DNA of 5,733 bases from Desulfocapsa sp. (GTDB taxonomy: Bacteria; Desulfobacterota; Desulfobulbia; Desulfobulbales; Desulfocapsaceae), in contig JAOZKX010000004.1 of the NCBI GenBank assembly GCA_029935135.1, positions 1 through 5,733 of the forward strand. Direction: 5' to 3'. The notes beneath the pieces are model-generated. The model was given only the letters and a program-made list of their open reading frames with translations. It was not told where the DNA came from and searched no databases. Both the position numbers and the translations under genes were made by a program. Shown here piece after piece: positions 5,703 through 5,733 of this stretch (positions within the stretch are counted from its first letter, which is position 1; the number at the start of each line of letters is the position of its first letter).

Positions 5703-5733
5703 GGGTTTGTTCTTATTGCTGCTTGCTGATTAA

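Overview
The window looks like chromosomal sequence from an anaerobic, sulfur-metabolising Desulfobacterota bacterium (former Deltaproteobacteria, probably Desulfobulbales-like). This is inferred from gene content: a multi-rhodanese lipoprotein with a probable selenocysteine codon, a periplasmic triheme c7-type cytochrome, an 8-iron bacterial ferredoxin and a NifX-like protein. No taxonomic marker gene is present. No mobile element, tRNA, rRNA or CRISPR array was seen.

Layout. Positions 1-47 hold a strong intrinsic terminator hairpin, probably closing a gene to the left. Positions 48-198 are a non-coding leader with a possible -10 box. The plus strand then carries four genes: a two-helix membrane protein (199-741), a rhodanese-repeat lipoprotein (795-2120), a triheme cytochrome c (2239-2571) and a YfbR-type HD-domain nucleotidase (2670-3278). 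The minus strand carries four genes, transcribed toward the left: ferredoxin (5655-5470), universal stress protein (5398-4898), PAS sensor histidine kinase (4824-3742) and a NifX-like protein with a signal peptide (3740-3339). The two gene groups converge at 3279-3338.

The main discovery is at 1356-1358. An in-frame TGA splits the rhodanese gene into what looks like two open frames, but it falls inside the active-site loop of the first rhodanese domain, at the second Cys position of a CGGxxC motif. It is followed at a suitable distance by a compact hairpin with a GGUC-starting apical loop, as in bacterial SECIS elements. The best reading is one 441-residue selenoprotein lipoprotein with three rhodanese domains and Sec188, not a pseudogene or two genes.

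How the genes may work together (inference). The Sec-rhodanese lipoprotein and the triheme cytochrome would both lie outside the cytoplasmic membrane, next to each other in one transcription unit, suggesting periplasmic sulfur transfer or redox chemistry linked to electron transfer. The minus-strand cluster looks like a redox or stress response unit: a ferredoxin, an ATP-binding UspA-type protein, an orphan histidine kinase whose PAS domain has three cysteines, and an apparently exported NifX-fold protein starting one base after the kinase stop.
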